From: Eubacterium sp. AM49-13BH
GTDB taxonomy: Bacteria > Bacillota > Clostridia > Lachnospirales > Lachnospiraceae
DNA length: 39,100 nt
Direction: 5' to 3'
Assembly (NCBI RefSeq): GCF_003464165.1
Contig: NZ_QSEK01000025.1
Coordinates: forward strand, 1 to 39,100
This document shows, piece after piece, positions 25,760 through 36,444 of this stretch. The stretch's first letter is position 1. Every line of letters begins with the position of its first letter. The notes below the pieces were generated by a model. That model did not search any database, had not been told where the DNA came from, and was given only the letters and a program-made list of their open reading frames with translations. The translations under genes and the position numbers were made by a program.

Positions 25760-26638
25760 TTAACCTTTTCTCTTAGAATCTTTCTCAATATCTCTATGCT
25801 CAACCTTGCATCCATACTCAGTCCTGCTTATAAGCTTATAGATTTCATTAGCAAGAGTAACTGAACGATGCTTTCCTCCTGTACAGCCAATTGCAATAAC
25901 AAGGCTGTTCTTTCCTTCCTTAACATAATTAGGCAGAAGGAATTTCAATAAATCATCTATCTTTTCCAGAAATTCTGTTGTCTCCGGAGCTTTCTTCACA
26001 TAATCCTGTACAGGCTTATCATTACCGGTAAGGTGTTTAAGTTCTTCAATATAATATGGATTAGGCAGAAATCTCACATCAAACACAAGATCTGCGTCTG
26101 CAGGTATTCCATATTTGAAACCAAAAGAAAGAACTGTAACAAACAGATTCTTGAAATTCTTATCGTCAAAGAATATGCCCTCAAGCTCTGCCTTAAGTTC
26201 CCTTGTAAGCATCTGGCTTGTATCGATTATTACATCTGCTCTTTTCTTTAAGAACTTAAGCTCATCTCTTTCCAGCTTTATTACATTATCTATTCTGTCA
26301 TGATCATCCATTGCAAGCGGATGTGTTCTTCGCGTTTCCTTGTATCGTTTTACAAGTACCTCATCACTTGATTCAAGAAACAGAATTGTATAGTTAAAAT
26401 GCTTATTAAGCATATCATCAAGCACTGAATCCAGCTCAGCAAGTGCGTGACCACTTCTTATATCTACACCAATTGCTATGTTGCTATATCCGTCTTCTCC
26501 AGCATTGGCAAGCTCTGCAAACTTAGGAATCAGAGAGATTGGCATATTATCGACACAATAATATCCCTCATCTTCTAATACATTAAGTGCTGTAGATTTT
26601 CCTGCACCTGACATACCTGTAACAATAATCATCTTCAT
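25760..26638 (-). CDS. rapZ: RapZ / YvcJ nucleotide-binding protein (RNase adapter family)
   Basis: The 292-residue protein has the N-terminal P-loop VTGMSGAGKST (about 6-16), the family phrase YYCVDNMP, and the C-terminal IAIGCTGGKHRSV that marks RapZ/YvcJ. In E. coli RapZ controls glucosamine-6-phosphate synthesis through a small RNA; in Bacillus YvcJ is a nucleotidase/GTPase with a link to competence. It lies between murB (60 bp) and whiA (2 bp), a conserved Firmicutes neighbourhood. A start two codons later (ATG) is equally possible. Confidence 0.95.
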   Translation of the reverse strand: MKMIIVTGMSGAGKSTALNVLEDEGYYCVDNMPISLIPKFAELANAGEDGYSNIAIGVDIRSGHALAELDSVLDDMLNKHFNYTILFLESSDEVLVKRYKETRRTHPLAMDDHDRIDNVIKLERDELKFLKKRADVIIDTSQMLTRELKAELEGIFFDDKNFKNLFVTVLSFGFKYGIPADADLVFDVRFLPNPYYIEELKHLTGNDKPVQDYVKKAPETTEFLEKIDDLLKFLLPNYVKEGKNSLVIAIGCTGGKHRSVTLANEIYKLISRTEYGCKVEHRDIEKDSKRKG

Positions 26639-26698
26639 CTTATCATCTTCTCTTTCTTATCTGTCCTTAATTACTGGTCTGTTTAATTATAACAAGCC

Positions 26699-27634
26699 TT
26701 AGAATCCAACCTTTACAACTTCCAGTTCCAGCCCGACACCGAACTTTTCCATAACTTCACTCTTAATATAATCCGTAAGCTCGCATACATCCTTCGCAGT
26801 TGCATCGCCCTTATTGACAACGAATCCGGCATGCTTCTCAGACACCTGTGCGCCACCTCTTGCACAACCCTTAAGACCTGCATCCTCAATAAGCTTTGCT
26901 GCAAAATATCCTTCCGGTCTTTTAAATGTGCTTCCGGCACTAGGATACTCAAGTGGCTGCTTCTGCCTTCTCTTAGCTGCCAGCTCTGATATATTATTTC
27001 TTATTATATCCGGTTCACCTTTTCTTAATTTCAAAGTTGCTTCAAGAACAATCATATTGCTTTTCGCTACAATACTTGTTCTGTATCCAAGCTCAAGTTC
27101 ATCTGCTGAAAGCTCCCTGATAACACCTTCATCATCAATAACCTTTGCACTGACAAGAATATCCTTGAACTCCCCACCATAAGCACCTGCATTCATTCTT
27201 ACAGCACCACCTATGCAACCCGGAATACCTGTTGCAAATTCAAATCCAGCAATTCCATTAGCAGCAAGCTGATTGCCAAGTCTTGTAAGCTTCATACCTG
27301 CACTTGCTTTGACAAGCACTTCATCTGAATTATCCTGTGAATCCTGCAGAAATTCATAATCTGAAAAACCATCGCCAAGCTCAACTACAACTCCCCTGAA
27401 GCCTTCATCACTCACAAGAATATTACTGCCATTTCCAATAACAATATATTTAATGTCCGATTTTTTCAAAAATGCGATAACATCTGCTATCTGCTTTTCT
27501 GCCTGTGGTGTTACATAATAATCTGCAGCACCTCCGATTCTGAATGTAGTATGTGTCTTCATTAGTTCACCTGTTCTTACATTCCCGGCACCAAGCATTG
27601 ATATTAATGCTTCTGATAACATTTTATTATCCAT
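26699..27634 (-). CDS. murB: UDP-N-acetylmuramate dehydrogenase MurB
   Basis: This 311-residue FAD enzyme reduces UDP-N-acetylglucosamine enolpyruvate to UDP-N-acetylmuramate with NADPH in peptidoglycan precursor synthesis. The FAD-binding phrases IGNGSNILVSDEGF and GIPGCIGGAVRMNAGAYGGE are present, and the catalytic serine sits in YPSAGSTFKRP. Length and the SAGSTFKRP form fit type II MurB, which is usual in Gram-positives. It lies 21 bp downstream of the ROK gene in the same direction. Confidence 0.96.
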   Translation of the reverse strand: MDNKMLSEALISMLGAGNVRTGELMKTHTTFRIGGAADYYVTPQAEKQIADVIAFLKKSDIKYIVIGNGSNILVSDEGFRGVVVELGDGFSDYEFLQDSQDNSDEVLVKASAGMKLTRLGNQLAANGIAGFEFATGIPGCIGGAVRMNAGAYGGEFKDILVSAKVIDDEGVIRELSADELELGYRTSIVAKSNMIVLEATLKLRKGEPDIIRNNISELAAKRRQKQPLEYPSAGSTFKRPEGYFAAKLIEDAGLKGCARGGAQVSEKHAGFVVNKGDATAKDVCELTDYIKSEVMEKFGVGLELEVVKVGF

Positions 27635-27655
27635 ATAATCTCACTATCCTTAATA

Positions 27656-28596
27656 CTAATTTCCAAGAATAAGCTTTGCTGCTCCATACATTCCTGCATC
27701 ATTACCAAGAGCAGCCTTAACTATCTTAGTCTGTCTGCTCGCATGGAACACACATTCCTTATAATACTTATCAATAAGATTGATAAAATATTCCCCTGCG
27801 GCAGAAACTCCGCCACCAATTACAAATACCTCCGGGTCAACCATTCCCGCTGCACATGCAAGTCCTTTTCCAAGATACCTGCATACATACTCTGTTACCT
27901 GTATAGCAAGGGCATCTCCTCCCTTAGCCTCGTCAAATATAACCTTTGCCGATATGTATGGCACACTTCTTAAAGATGAGGCATGTCACTTTCTGCAAGC
28001 ATACGGTTAGCCGTTCTTACAATTCCAGTTGCAGAAGCAACCTGCTCAAGACAGCCCTTCTTTCCACAGTTACAGCTCTCAGTCTCATCTTCAACAAGTG
28101 GAAGATGTCCTATCTCACCTGCTGCACCGTTAAATCCATAAAGAGGCTTTCCATCAATAATGACTCCACCGCCTACACCGGTTCCAATCGTCACCATGAC
28201 CATACTGTTATATTCGCTTCCACCGCCTACCCAGAATTCTCCGAGTGCTGCCATATTGGCATCATTACCAATCTTAACAGGAATACCTGTAAGCTCAGAC
28301 AATACATTGGCTGCATTAAATACTCCCCAGCCTAAGTTAATACATTTGTTGACAGTTCCATCTTCAAGACAGGCACCAGGAAGTCCCATTCCGATTCCTG
28401 CCACATCCTCTGTTGTCATATTCATATCTACAAGAACGCCCTTGATATACTCACTTATATCAGGCAGAATCAGGCTTCCACCCTCATCCTTTCTTGTAGG
28501 AATCTCTTCCTTTCTTAACAGCTCACCTTCTTCAGAAAATGTACCACATTTGCAGGTTGTTCCTCCAACATCAATTCCAAATATAATCTTACTCAT
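27656..28596 (-). pseudogene. ROK family glucokinase, split by a frameshift
   Basis: Two adjacent frames together make one ROK glucokinase of normal length (about 312 residues). The first frame, from the ATG at 28596, carries DVGGTTCK (ATP binding), GNDANMAALGE, GEIGHLP and the zinc motif CNCGKKGCLE, and stops at 27970. The second (27964-27656) carries ISAKVIFDEAKGGD and IGGGVSAAG to the end. The family reads ...SSLR... between them, and that phrase is found in the other frame just before the stop; restoring one base at the CC pair near 27980-27981 joins the halves. So a single-base loss (CCC to CC) is the simplest explanation, either a real mutation or a sequencing error. The start has GGAGG 6 bases upstream and overlaps hprK by 8 bp. 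Confidence 0.88.
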
Positions 28597-29542
28597 CGTC
28601 ATCCTCCCCGCCTCTCATAAGATTTTCCTGAACTCTTCTGTATAATTCCTTTGCTGCATTATATCCCATCATCTTCTGTCTGTGGTTAACCGCTGCTGAC
28701 TCAACAATTACAGCAAGATTACGTCCTGGTCTTACCGGAAGCGTATGGCACACAACCTTATTTCCAAGATATTCTATGTATTCTTCCTCAAGTCCAAGGC
28801 GGTCATACTCTCTGTCCTTATTCCAATCCTCAAGCTTGATAACCATATCAATTTCCTGAGTTTCCTTAACACTTTCAACACCGAAAAGTGTCTTGACATC
28901 AATAATACCAATGCCTCTAAGCTCTATAAAATACTTGGTAACTCCCGGTGCGCTTCCAACCAGAGTCTCGTCACTGACCTTTCTGATTTCAACCGCATCG
29001 TCAGTTACAAGACGGTGTCCTCTCTTTATAAGTTCAAGCGCAGCCTCGCTCTTACCAATACCAGACTCACCTGTGATAAGTACACCAACACCATATACAT
29101 CAACTAAAACACCATGGATTACGATACATGGTGCAAGCTGAACCTTCAGCCAGCGTATTACTTCTGCTGTAAATGAAGATGTTGCCTGGTCTGTCATAAG
29201 AAGAGGTATCTGATACTTAACCGCAAGTTCAATAATCTTAGGCTCTGGCTTTATACTCCTGCAGAATATAATACATGGAATATTACTTGACAAAAGCTGC
29301 ATATATCTTTCATATCTCTCCTGCTCAGAAAGACTCGCAAGATAAGCATGCTCCACATTACCAATAATCTGTAATCTGTCATTATCAAACTGGTCATAAA
29401 AACCTGTAAGCTGCAAAGCCGGTCTGTTCACATCAGGCAGATTAAGCCAGATTCCGGACACATCTATCTGTGGTGTAAGATTAACAAGATTCATTTTCTG
29501 GATAACTTTAGATAACTTTACCCTCTCTTTACCATTATTCAT
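28589..29542 (-). CDS. hprK: HPr kinase/phosphorylase HprK
   Basis: This 317-residue bifunctional enzyme phosphorylates and dephosphorylates HPr at Ser46 to control carbon catabolite repression. The P-loop reads GESGIGKSE (near residue 156), followed by RGHRLVTDDAVEI and the family signature RGIGIIDVKTLFG; the N-terminal HprK domain is also present. GGAGG precedes the ATG. The gene for HPr itself is not in the window. It starts 88 bp after uvrC and is followed by the ROK glucokinase, a sensible pairing for sugar sensing. Confidence 0.96.
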   Translation of the reverse strand: MNNGKERVKLSKVIQKMNLVNLTPQIDVSGIWLNLPDVNRPALQLTGFYDQFDNDRLQIIGNVEHAYLASLSEQERYERYMQLLSSNIPCIIFCRSIKPEPKIIELAVKYQIPLLMTDQATSSFTAEVIRWLKVQLAPCIVIHGVLVDVYGVGVLITGESGIGKSEAALELIKRGHRLVTDDAVEIRKVSDETLVGSAPGVTKYFIELRGIGIIDVKTLFGVESVKETQEIDMVIKLEDWNKDREYDRLGLEEEYIEYLGNKVVCHTLPVRPGRNLAVIVESAAVNHRQKMMGYNAAKELYRRVQENLMRGGEDDDE

Positions 29543-29574
29543 ATATTCTCTGCCTCCAAACTCATGTTTACGAT

Positions 29575-29603
29575 TTCATATATCCTAAGTTTATCACAGA
29601 CAA
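29575..29603 (-). promoter_or_regulatory. Weak promoter candidate for hprK
   Basis: On the minus strand TTGTCT (29598-29603), 17 bp, TATGAA (29575-29580): 4 of 6 in each box. It lies in the 88-bp gap between uvrC and hprK and could separate the hprK-whiA run from the upstream operon. Confidence 0.3.
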
Positions 29604-29630
29604 GCTCTAAATGCTATTATAAAAGTATTA

Positions 29631-31469
29631 TCAATGAAAGAATTTGTATATATTCTCTGCCACATTTTCAGTAATACCATCAGCCTTCATAAGCTCATCC
29701 ACTGATGCCTGCCGTATCTTTTCTATATCAAGAAAATGCTTCATAAGTGCCTTCCTTCTTACAGGTCCGATTCCTTCAATCGAATCAAGTACAGAAGATA
29801 CCTGTGCCTTATCTCTTAAGCTTCTGTGATAAGTTATTGCAAATCTGTGTGCCTCATCCTGCACCCTTGTAATCAGCTTAAAGCCCTCGCTGTGCTTATC
29901 TATCGGTATCTCAATATTGTTATAATACAGACCTCTTGTGCTGTGGGTATCATCTTTTACCATACCACACACAGGAATATTAAGCCCCAGTTCCTTGAGT
30001 ACATCAAGTGCAATATTCACCTGGCCTCGTCCGCCATCCATCATAATAAGGTCTGGATATCTCGAAAATCCATGACTATCCTCGAGTCCTTCCCGCTCAC
30101 GCATACCTCTTGTAAAACGTCTTGTCAGAACCTCACGCATGCTCTTATAATCATCCGGCCCCTTTACTGTTCTTATCCTGAACTTGCGATAATCATTCTT
30201 CTTTGGTTTTCCATCCTCAAAAACGACCATTGAGCCAACACTTTCAACGCCATTTGTATTAGATATATCGTAAGCCTCTGCTCTGTGAAGTGTCCCAAGT
30301 CCAAGCCAGCCGGCAATCTCTTTCATAGCTCCTGTTGTCCTGCTCTCCTCACGCTTAATCTTCTCCGCATCCTGTGTAAGAACAAGCTGGGCGTTCTTAT
30401 ATGCAAGCTCAACCATCTTTTCCTTGTCGCCCTTCTTAGGAGTGACAATACTTACCTTGCGACTCTTTCTTGCACTAAGCCACTGTGCTATAGTATCCGC
30501 ATCCTCTATCTCGTACTGCACCATAATAATATTAGGTATAAATGGAGTTCCGCCGTAATACTGTTTCATAAATTCCGAAATTATGTCACTCTTAGAGTCA
30601 CCTTCGGCAACCTTCATATGAAAATGATCTCTTCCAAGAAGCTTGCCCTGCCTGATAAAGAACACCTGCACAACTGCGTCCTGACCGTCACTTGCACACG
30701 CAATGACATCTCTGTCATTAACATCATCTGCTGTAATCTTCTGCTTCTGTGCAACCTGCTTAACACTCATTAACAGGTCTCTGTATCTTGCAGCTTCCTC
30801 ATACTCCATCTTATCAGACGCTTCCTGCATCTGCGTTGTAAGCCTGTCCATAATCTTCTTGTAATCACCATTTAAGAAAGCTACAACCTCATCAATTCTT
30901 CTTCTGTATTCCTCACCGCTTACATATCCCTGACATGGTGCATCACACTGTCCGATATGATAATTAAGACACGGCCTGTCCTTGCCCTCATCTTTAGGCA
31001 GATTTCTGTTACAGGTTCTTACCTTATACAGCTTGCATAGAAGTTCAATAGTGTCCTTGACTGCTGCCGCAGAAGTGTAAGGACCGAAATACTTACCTGC
31101 TCCATGCTTCATCTTTCTTGCAAAAAGTACCCTTGGATACTCTTCACCAACGGTAATCTTAATAAAAGGATAACTCTTGTCATCCTTTAGCATGGTATTG
31201 TACTTAGGCCTGTGCTCCTTGATAAGATTGCACTCCAAAACAAGCGCCTCAAGTTCAGAATCTGTGATAATATACTCAAAGTACTGAATATGTGACACCA
31301 TCTGCACAATCTTGGCAGACTTATTCCTGCTGCTCTGGAAATACTGTCTTACACGATTCTTTAAAATCTTCGCCTTACCTATATATATTATATTGTCCCA
31401 CTTATCATGCATAATATAAACTCCCGGTTTTGCCGGGAGTTTCTTAAGCTCTTCTTCTAAATTAAACAT
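29631..31469 (-). CDS. uvrC: Excinuclease ABC subunit C (UvrC)
   Basis: The 612-residue protein is full length. It has an N-terminal GIY-YIG nuclease domain (PGVYIMHD ... IIYIGKA, about 15-90), a Cys cluster ([14 protein letters not shown]), a UVR domain (about 200-235), the C-terminal RNase H-like endonuclease ([18 protein letters not shown]) and tandem helix-hairpin-helix at the end. It makes the dual incisions of nucleotide excision repair. Its first 13 bases overlap the end of the transglutaminase gene, and no strong ribosome-binding site is visible, so it may depend on coupling. Confidence 0.97.
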   Translation of the reverse strand: MFNLEEELKKLPAKPGVYIMHDKWDNIIYIGKAKILKNRVRQYFQSSRNKSAKIVQMVSHIQYFEYIITDSELEALVLECNLIKEHRPKYNTMLKDDKSYPFIKITVGEEYPRVLFARKMKHGAGKYFGPYTSAAAVKDTIELLCKLYKVRTCNRNLPKDEGKDRPCLNYHIGQCDAPCQGYVSGEEYRRRIDEVVAFLNGDYKKIMDRLTTQMQEASDKMEYEEAARYRDLLMSVKQVAQKQKITADDVNDRDVIACASDGQDAVVQVFFIRQGKLLGRDHFHMKVAEGDSKSDIISEFMKQYYGGTPFIPNIIMVQYEIEDADTIAQWLSARKSRKVSIVTPKKGDKEKMVELAYKNAQLVLTQDAEKIKREESRTTGAMKEIAGWLGLGTLHRAEAYDISNTNGVESVGSMVVFEDGKPKKNDYRKFRIRTVKGPDDYKSMREVLTRRFTRGMREREGLEDSHGFSRYPDLIMMDGGRGQVNIALDVLKELGLNIPVCGMVKDDTHSTRGLYYNNIEIPIDKHSEGFKLITRVQDEAHRFAITYHRSLRDKAQVSSVLDSIEGIGPVRRKALMKHFLDIEKIRQASVDELMKADGITENVAENIYKFFH

Positions 31470-33697
31470 ACTACAAGCTTCTTCAATCCTCTGGCTTTCT
31501 TAAGTGCGTAGCTTCGCACCTGTCTTATAGTATTTATTATCCCAGTTATGTCAGCTTTGTCAACACATTTTACATTGCCAAATCTGACCGCAAGGATTGT
31601 CTGCACTGCTTTCTCAAGTCCAATTCCCTGTAATTCTTTTTCAGATGCAACAATATCATATATATAATCCTGATAATCCATATCTGCATCTCTTTTAAAG
31701 CCAGAAAACTCAAGCAGCTTCTCAAGATACTCATACATTTTAATCAGTTTTTCACTATCAGCAGCATCCAGAAGTCTGTGCCTTGAAACTATCCTGCTGA
31801 TACATATTATAATCAATATAATAACCGCACACATAACAGCCGCTGTTATTATAAATGCTGCATGCATCGCTCCATTTTGCGGAAAATTAATTGGAAAACT
31901 CTTTTTATCTGTTGTAGTTTCCTGTACATTTCCATATATTGATGAATCCACTGTTTCGCGTTCTGTTTCACTAATATCTGTTTCCATCTGCCTGTCTGAT
32001 TCCACCGCCACGCTATTTGTTGAAGGTTCTTCGGCATCATACTCTTCTCCATAGCCCGGAGTCGGATCAACCACACTCCAGCCATATCCGTCAATATATA
32101 CCTCTACCCATGCATGCGCCGAATTATCTGACACTTCAAATGTCTGATATGTTTCTTCATCAGCACCACCCAATAATCTGGTATCAACTACATATCCTGC
32201 ACAATACCTTGTTGGAATCCCGGCACTTCTTAAAATAATTGCAGCTGACGTTGCAAAATACGTACAGTATCCTTTTTTATTATCTTTAAGGAAATAATCA
32301 ACGACACTTCTTCCCTCCGGAACTTTCCCCGGCTTCATGGTATATTTGTAATTTTTTCTGAGATAACCGACAACATAATTAATATAATCAATCTTATCAG
32401 TCATGTCAGAAAGCTCTATCTTCCCAAACAAATCCTCTACAACCATTCTGTCCTCAGCCGGCACATCAAGATAGGACTGTTTCACAAAATTGTCATACGA
32501 TTGAAATACAGCATTTGTCCTATACTTTTTCATCAGTTCTCCCATTTCCTGATATGCTGACAGATTCCCATTTTTTATATAAAACTTATACGGACCATCA
32601 AATTGCGGATGTGCTCCATAATTATCTGTAAAAGATGGTGAATACATTTTAAATCTTTTGGCTAACTGCAGCTCATCTTCATTCAGAGAAATGCTTTTCT
32701 GTTTTATAAGTGCATTGGCAAATTCAAATGCTGCCGATTCATAAGAATAATCTCTTTCTCTTGTATCAAGCCATCTTGTCCAGTTATTATCTTCATAATC
32801 CCTCGCCTTAAACAGACTTATATATTGTATGTTTCCATTGGCGATAGTAGTATACTTTCCAACAACTTTATCATTATAATATAATTCATCAACCTGACCG
32901 ACTTTGCCTGTTCCTACTCCTACAGAAGCCTCCTGCCTCTGCGTCTCATCATCATCCGTACCTGAATTTCCATCAAGATCTATTCCCAGTATGTTATATG
33001 CCATATCATTTACCATGACTCTTGTTTCTTCAAAAAAAGCAATTCTTTTATAATCCGTCTGCGGATAAGTAAAAATCAAAACAAATGCAGCAATAAATGA
33101 TAATATAATCATAAATCTGGCATTATTATTTCGTTTTGTTTTTTCCCCAAGTGCCATTGAATCAAATATAAACAACACACATGCTATTACACTTATTAAA
33201 TCCGGTACTAAAGCTGCTGCAATAAATATACCTGGCAATGGCAGTATTATAATAAGTGCAATCAGCATATTAGGGCGTATATTCACTTCCCACGCTGCTA
33301 AGACAGCCATTATCATAGTTACCAATATTACTGCCGCTGCTATCCCACCGTTTCCAACTACACTATACTCATACTCTGGATCTGATGACATGCTCTGCAT
33401 AAACAGATTAACTATATTTTCAAATCCATCTGTTATATTACTTAAATTAACAACAGAATATAACGCTATTACACCAACACTTCCGCATATTTTAATAATC
33501 CGGTTATGCTTGCCATAATATGAAAACAATATAGTATACAGCACAGAAAAAAGGGCTGACATTACAACAATAAGTCCCAGCCCTGCATATTTATCTGTAA
33601 CATTAATCAGGACAGAAGCTGTTCCTCTTGTTCCAAGATATGTCACAATTATGCGTAATATTAAATTATTCCGGTCTATATTCCATGCTTTTTTCAT
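31457..33697 (-). CDS. Membrane transglutaminase (TgpA-like)
   Basis: The 746-residue protein starts with about six membrane helices (up to ~210), followed by a long extracytoplasmic region and a transglutaminase core with the triad Cys478 (KKGYCTYFA), His528 (SAHAWVEVY) and Asp544 (VVDPTPGYG). A Ser/Thr/Glu-rich stretch, one more helix (about 610-635) and a cytoplasmic tail complete it, as in TgpA-type proteins. These usually occur with MoxR and DUF58 proteins, as here, and act at the cell surface; the substrate is unknown, and a protease-like rather than crosslinking activity is possible. Confidence 0.92.
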   Translation of the reverse strand: MKKAWNIDRNNLILRIIVTYLGTRGTASVLINVTDKYAGLGLIVVMSALFSVLYTILFSYYGKHNRIIKICGSVGVIALYSVVNLSNITDGFENIVNLFMQSMSSDPEYEYSVVGNGGIAAAVILVTMIMAVLAAWEVNIRPNMLIALIIILPLPGIFIAAALVPDLISVIACVLFIFDSMALGEKTKRNNNARFMIILSFIAAFVLIFTYPQTDYKRIAFFEETRVMVNDMAYNILGIDLDGNSGTDDDETQRQEASVGVGTGKVGQVDELYYNDKVVGKYTTIANGNIQYISLFKARDYEDNNWTRWLDTRERDYSYESAAFEFANALIKQKSISLNEDELQLAKRFKMYSPSFTDNYGAHPQFDGPYKFYIKNGNLSAYQEMGELMKKYRTNAVFQSYDNFVKQSYLDVPAEDRMVVEDLFGKIELSDMTDKIDYINYVVGYLRKNYKYTMKPGKVPEGRSVVDYFLKDNKKGYCTYFATSAAIILRSAGIPTRYCAGYVVDTRLLGGADEETYQTFEVSDNSAHAWVEVYIDGYGWSVVDPTPGYGEEYDAEEPSTNSVAVESDRQMETDISETERETVDSSIYGNVQETTTDKKSFPINFPQNGAMHAAFIITAAVMCAVIILIIICISRIVSRHRLLDAADSEKLIKMYEYLEKLLEFSGFKRDADMDYQDYIYDIVASEKELQGIGLEKAVQTILAVRFGNVKCVDKADITGIINTIRQVRSYALKKARGLKKLVVCLI

Positions 33698-33712
33698 CTA
33701 TATCCTCTGCAG

Positions 33713-34735
33713 TTATTCGTTTCCCTTGTATGTAATAATTATTGGTTCTGATGAAAGTTCAATTCCATCAAGATCATATAATTTCTGACATGCTTTATAT
33801 GCCGCACTGACACTGCATTTTAGATTCATAATGCCCATAAGTGCTTTCATACAAGTTTCATTGTCATAAAAATTATACCTTACAATATTCCCGGCAGAAT
33901 TATCCCAGCCAACATACTCACATATTACTCCCTGTTCAAGATAAGCAATCCCCTGTGAATACGCATCCTGATATATCCGGCTCATGACACTTAGTCTTTT
34001 GTCTTTACCTGTCTCTAATGTATCAACAACCAAAAATACAGTTTTATAAATATTATTATCATATTCCTTTATAATAAAGTCATCCTCAGCCAATATACTG
34101 CTCTTTTTCCAATGGATATAACGCGGACTGTCTCCTTCCCTGTATTTCCTGAGTTCAGAAACTTCATCACCCGCAGATTTCAAATACAGCACTGCATCAT
34201 CCATATCTTCGCTATATCCACCATCAGTCTGTATAATATCTGCCTGTGCATATTCCGGAACGATATAAACCTTGCTTAAACCTGTATATTTTTTCCGCTT
34301 ATGAAACAACCCAAGATAGTCACACATATCAATAGACTCAACCCACAAATATATATAACCGCAATAGTCCACTGGAATATCTATTACTCCGGCTGACTTT
34401 CCCAGACCTGATTTTATATCAACTGTATAACTAAATTCATCACCTGTGTGATAGTACATATATTTCACATGAATCTGTCCATTTACAAATGCAAGATTAT
34501 ACTTATTCTTTTTAATCAACCTCAGATGTACTTTACTACCTTTTAGCACAACATTATTCTTAATATGCATGCTTATTCCCATTCCCAATGCAGATATAAA
34601 ATATACAAACCATGAACATGCAGGAATCACCAGCATTAACACAAGCATTATAAAAATCTGATATTCCACATAAAATATATTAACGCCCAATACTATCAGA
34701 AGACAGAAAATGTATAATATCCTTCTTCTTTTCAT
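33713..34735 (-). CDS. DUF58 domain membrane protein
   Basis: The 340-residue protein has two N-terminal membrane helices (about 5-55), a beta-rich part and the DUF58 signature RKYREGDSPRYIHWKKS (near residue 200), followed by a von Willebrand-A-like region (VFLVVDTLETG). DUF58 proteins work with MoxR ATPases, probably as their client or partner. It lies 14 bp after moxR and 15 bp before the transglutaminase gene. Confidence 0.92.
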   Translation of the reverse strand: MKRRRILYIFCLLIVLGVNIFYVEYQIFIMLVLMLVIPACSWFVYFISALGMGISMHIKNNVVLKGSKVHLRLIKKNKYNLAFVNGQIHVKYMYYHTGDEFSYTVDIKSGLGKSAGVIDIPVDYCGYIYLWVESIDMCDYLGLFHKRKKYTGLSKVYIVPEYAQADIIQTDGGYSEDMDDAVLYLKSAGDEVSELRKYREGDSPRYIHWKKSSILAEDDFIIKEYDNNIYKTVFLVVDTLETGKDKRLSVMSRIYQDAYSQGIAYLEQGVICEYVGWDNSAGNIVRYNFYDNETCMKALMGIMNLKCSVSAAYKACQKLYDLDGIELSSEPIIITYKGNE

Positions 34736-34749
34736 ATAATTATTATCCT

Positions 34750-35709
34750 TTATTTCTCCTGCATCTTTGGTACAGGTATCATTCTTAATATATCTGTTAT
34801 TTCCTTCTTGGCTGCTTCATTACCTGCTGCCCCGGCAACATTAGTAATAAGTCTGTGCGCAAGTGTCTCAACGGCTATATTCTTAATATCTGATGGCAGA
34901 ACATATTCATTACCTCTTAGAAATGCCTCTGCTTTAGCCATAGAAATAATCGAAATGCTTCCTCTTGGCGATACACCCTGTATTATATTTTCTCTATGCC
35001 TTGTCTTGTCTACAATATTAGCAACATATTCATAAATTGAATCATCTACATATATGTCAGATACTGCTTCCTTAATTGCCTGAATATCGCCATTATCAAG
35101 TACACACTCTGACAATATCTTTCTTTTATCATTCTCAGACCTGCTTTTCATAATTGTAATTTCATCCTCAACTGAAGGATATCCCATAGAAAGTTTTACC
35201 ATGAATCTGTCCATCTGCGATTCTGGCAATTTCTGTGTACCTATTGAACCTATCGGATTCTGGGTTGCAATAACCATAAATGGTTCCGGAAGATCATATG
35301 TTTCGCCATCAACAGTCACCCTGTACTCCTCCATTATCTGTAACAATGCAGATTGTGTCTTTGGTGATGTTCTGTTTATTTCATCAGCAAGAAGCAGGTT
35401 GCACATAGCTGCCCCCTGCTTGAATTCAAATTTTCCTGTCTGTCTGTTATACATTGAAAATCCTGTTATATCTGATGGCATTACATCCGGTGTAAACTGT
35501 ACTCTGTTGCATTTAAGTCCTAATGCATTAGCAAATGCATGTGCCATTGTTGTTTTTCCAACTCCGGGAATATCATCTAACAGAACATGTCCTCCCACAA
35601 TTATTGCCATATACACCTTGCATATGACATCATCTTTTCCTATAACTGATTTCCTTACTTCCCTTAAAACAGCTTTAGATTTCTTTAAGTAATAATTATT
35701 GTCGTTCAT
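34750..35709 (-). CDS. MoxR family AAA+ ATPase
   Basis: From the ATG at 35709 (GGGGGA just upstream) the protein has 319 residues. A Walker A loop IPGVGKTT (47-54), a Walker B region LLLADEINRTSPKTQSALL, a sensor phrase VIATQNPIGSIGTQKLPESQMDRF and the GVSPRGS motif identify a MoxR protein of the AAA+ ATPases. MoxR acts as a chaperone for DUF58/VWA partners. It precedes the DUF58 gene and follows the putative anti-sigma gene. Confidence 0.95.
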   Translation of the reverse strand: MNDNNYYLKKSKAVLREVRKSVIGKDDVICKVYMAIIVGGHVLLDDIPGVGKTTMAHAFANALGLKCNRVQFTPDVMPSDITGFSMYNRQTGKFEFKQGAAMCNLLLADEINRTSPKTQSALLQIMEEYRVTVDGETYDLPEPFMVIATQNPIGSIGTQKLPESQMDRFMVKLSMGYPSVEDEITIMKSRSENDKRKILSECVLDNGDIQAIKEAVSDIYVDDSIYEYVANIVDKTRHRENIIQGVSPRGSISIISMAKAEAFLRGNEYVLPSDIKNIAVETLAHRLITNVAGAAGNEAAKKEITDILRMIPVPKMQEK

Positions 35710-35730
35710 GTAATCCCCCAAAAGCTTATT

Positions 35731-36444
35731 TTATTCCTGTATTATACATGTGTAATCATATTTACCTTCATCAATATAAACAGTGACAGTATCTCCTGAT
35801 AATTCACATCGCACATAAACTATATCTTTCCATTCCACATCAGTTGCATTAATATATTGTATAAGACTCTTATTTACTAATGTAACTACAATTTCATCTG
35901 CCCCTTCAACCGGCTTTCCATCCTTTTTAATCTGACATGGAAAATCAATCTGAAATTTTGTTCCATTATCACACAAAACATTATCAACTCTCTGCTGATA
36001 AGAATAGGAATCAGTATTTTGACTATAGTAATTACTTGTAATCTTCGAGATATTAATACCTGCTATATCACCATATATCATCTGCGAAGTGGTATCAACC
36101 TCGTTACCTGCATCAGAACTTCCTGCTTCCCTTGTATATTCAGCATCTGGTCCATCTGCACTTCCTGTAGCAAGCGGAATCTGGCTTTTTGTGCCTGATG
36201 TTTTTTTATTGACAACACTGTAATTCTTAACTGCAACAACAAATATTATAATTGCCGCAGCCGTAACTACAAACTGTATCACACGCATAACCGGAATTTT
36301 TTCTCTTACTGGCTTTAATTCTACTATTTTATTACTTTCATGTATAGTCTTATCCTGTGAATCATTAAACAAATCTGACTTATCCAAAATAATGTCTATC
36401 TGTTTTCTAATCTTTTCCCTATCTGGATATTTTACTTTACTCAA
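35731..36444 (-). CDS. Putative membrane anti-sigma factor
   Basis: This 237-residue protein belongs to no family I can name. A cytoplasmic part (1-50, charged) precedes one membrane helix (about 53-73), and the outside part (about 75-237) contains a Ser/Thr/Gly-rich linker and a beta-rich domain with no recognised motif. Single-span topology and an 8-bp overlap with the ECF sigma gene upstream are typical of anti-sigma factors. The usual zinc motif of ZAS-type anti-sigma factors (HxxxCxxC) is absent, so the binding mode would differ. The function is inferred from context. Confidence 0.7.
   Translation of the reverse strand: MSKVKYPDREKIRKQIDIILDKSDLFNDSQDKTIHESNKIVELKPVREKIPVMRVIQFVVTAAAIIIFVVAVKNYSVVNKKTSGTKSQIPLATGSADGPDAEYTREAGSSDAGNEVDTTSQMIYGDIAGINISKITSNYYSQNTDSYSYQQRVDNVLCDNGTKFQIDFPCQIKKDGKPVEGADEIVVTLVNKSLIQYINATDVEWKDIVYVRCELSGDTVTVYIDEGKYDYTCIIQE

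Noticed and set aside
27656..27964. Separate small gene (102 codons) after the ROK gene
   Set aside because: Its sequence is the C-terminal third of a ROK glucokinase, so it is the second half of a frameshifted gene.
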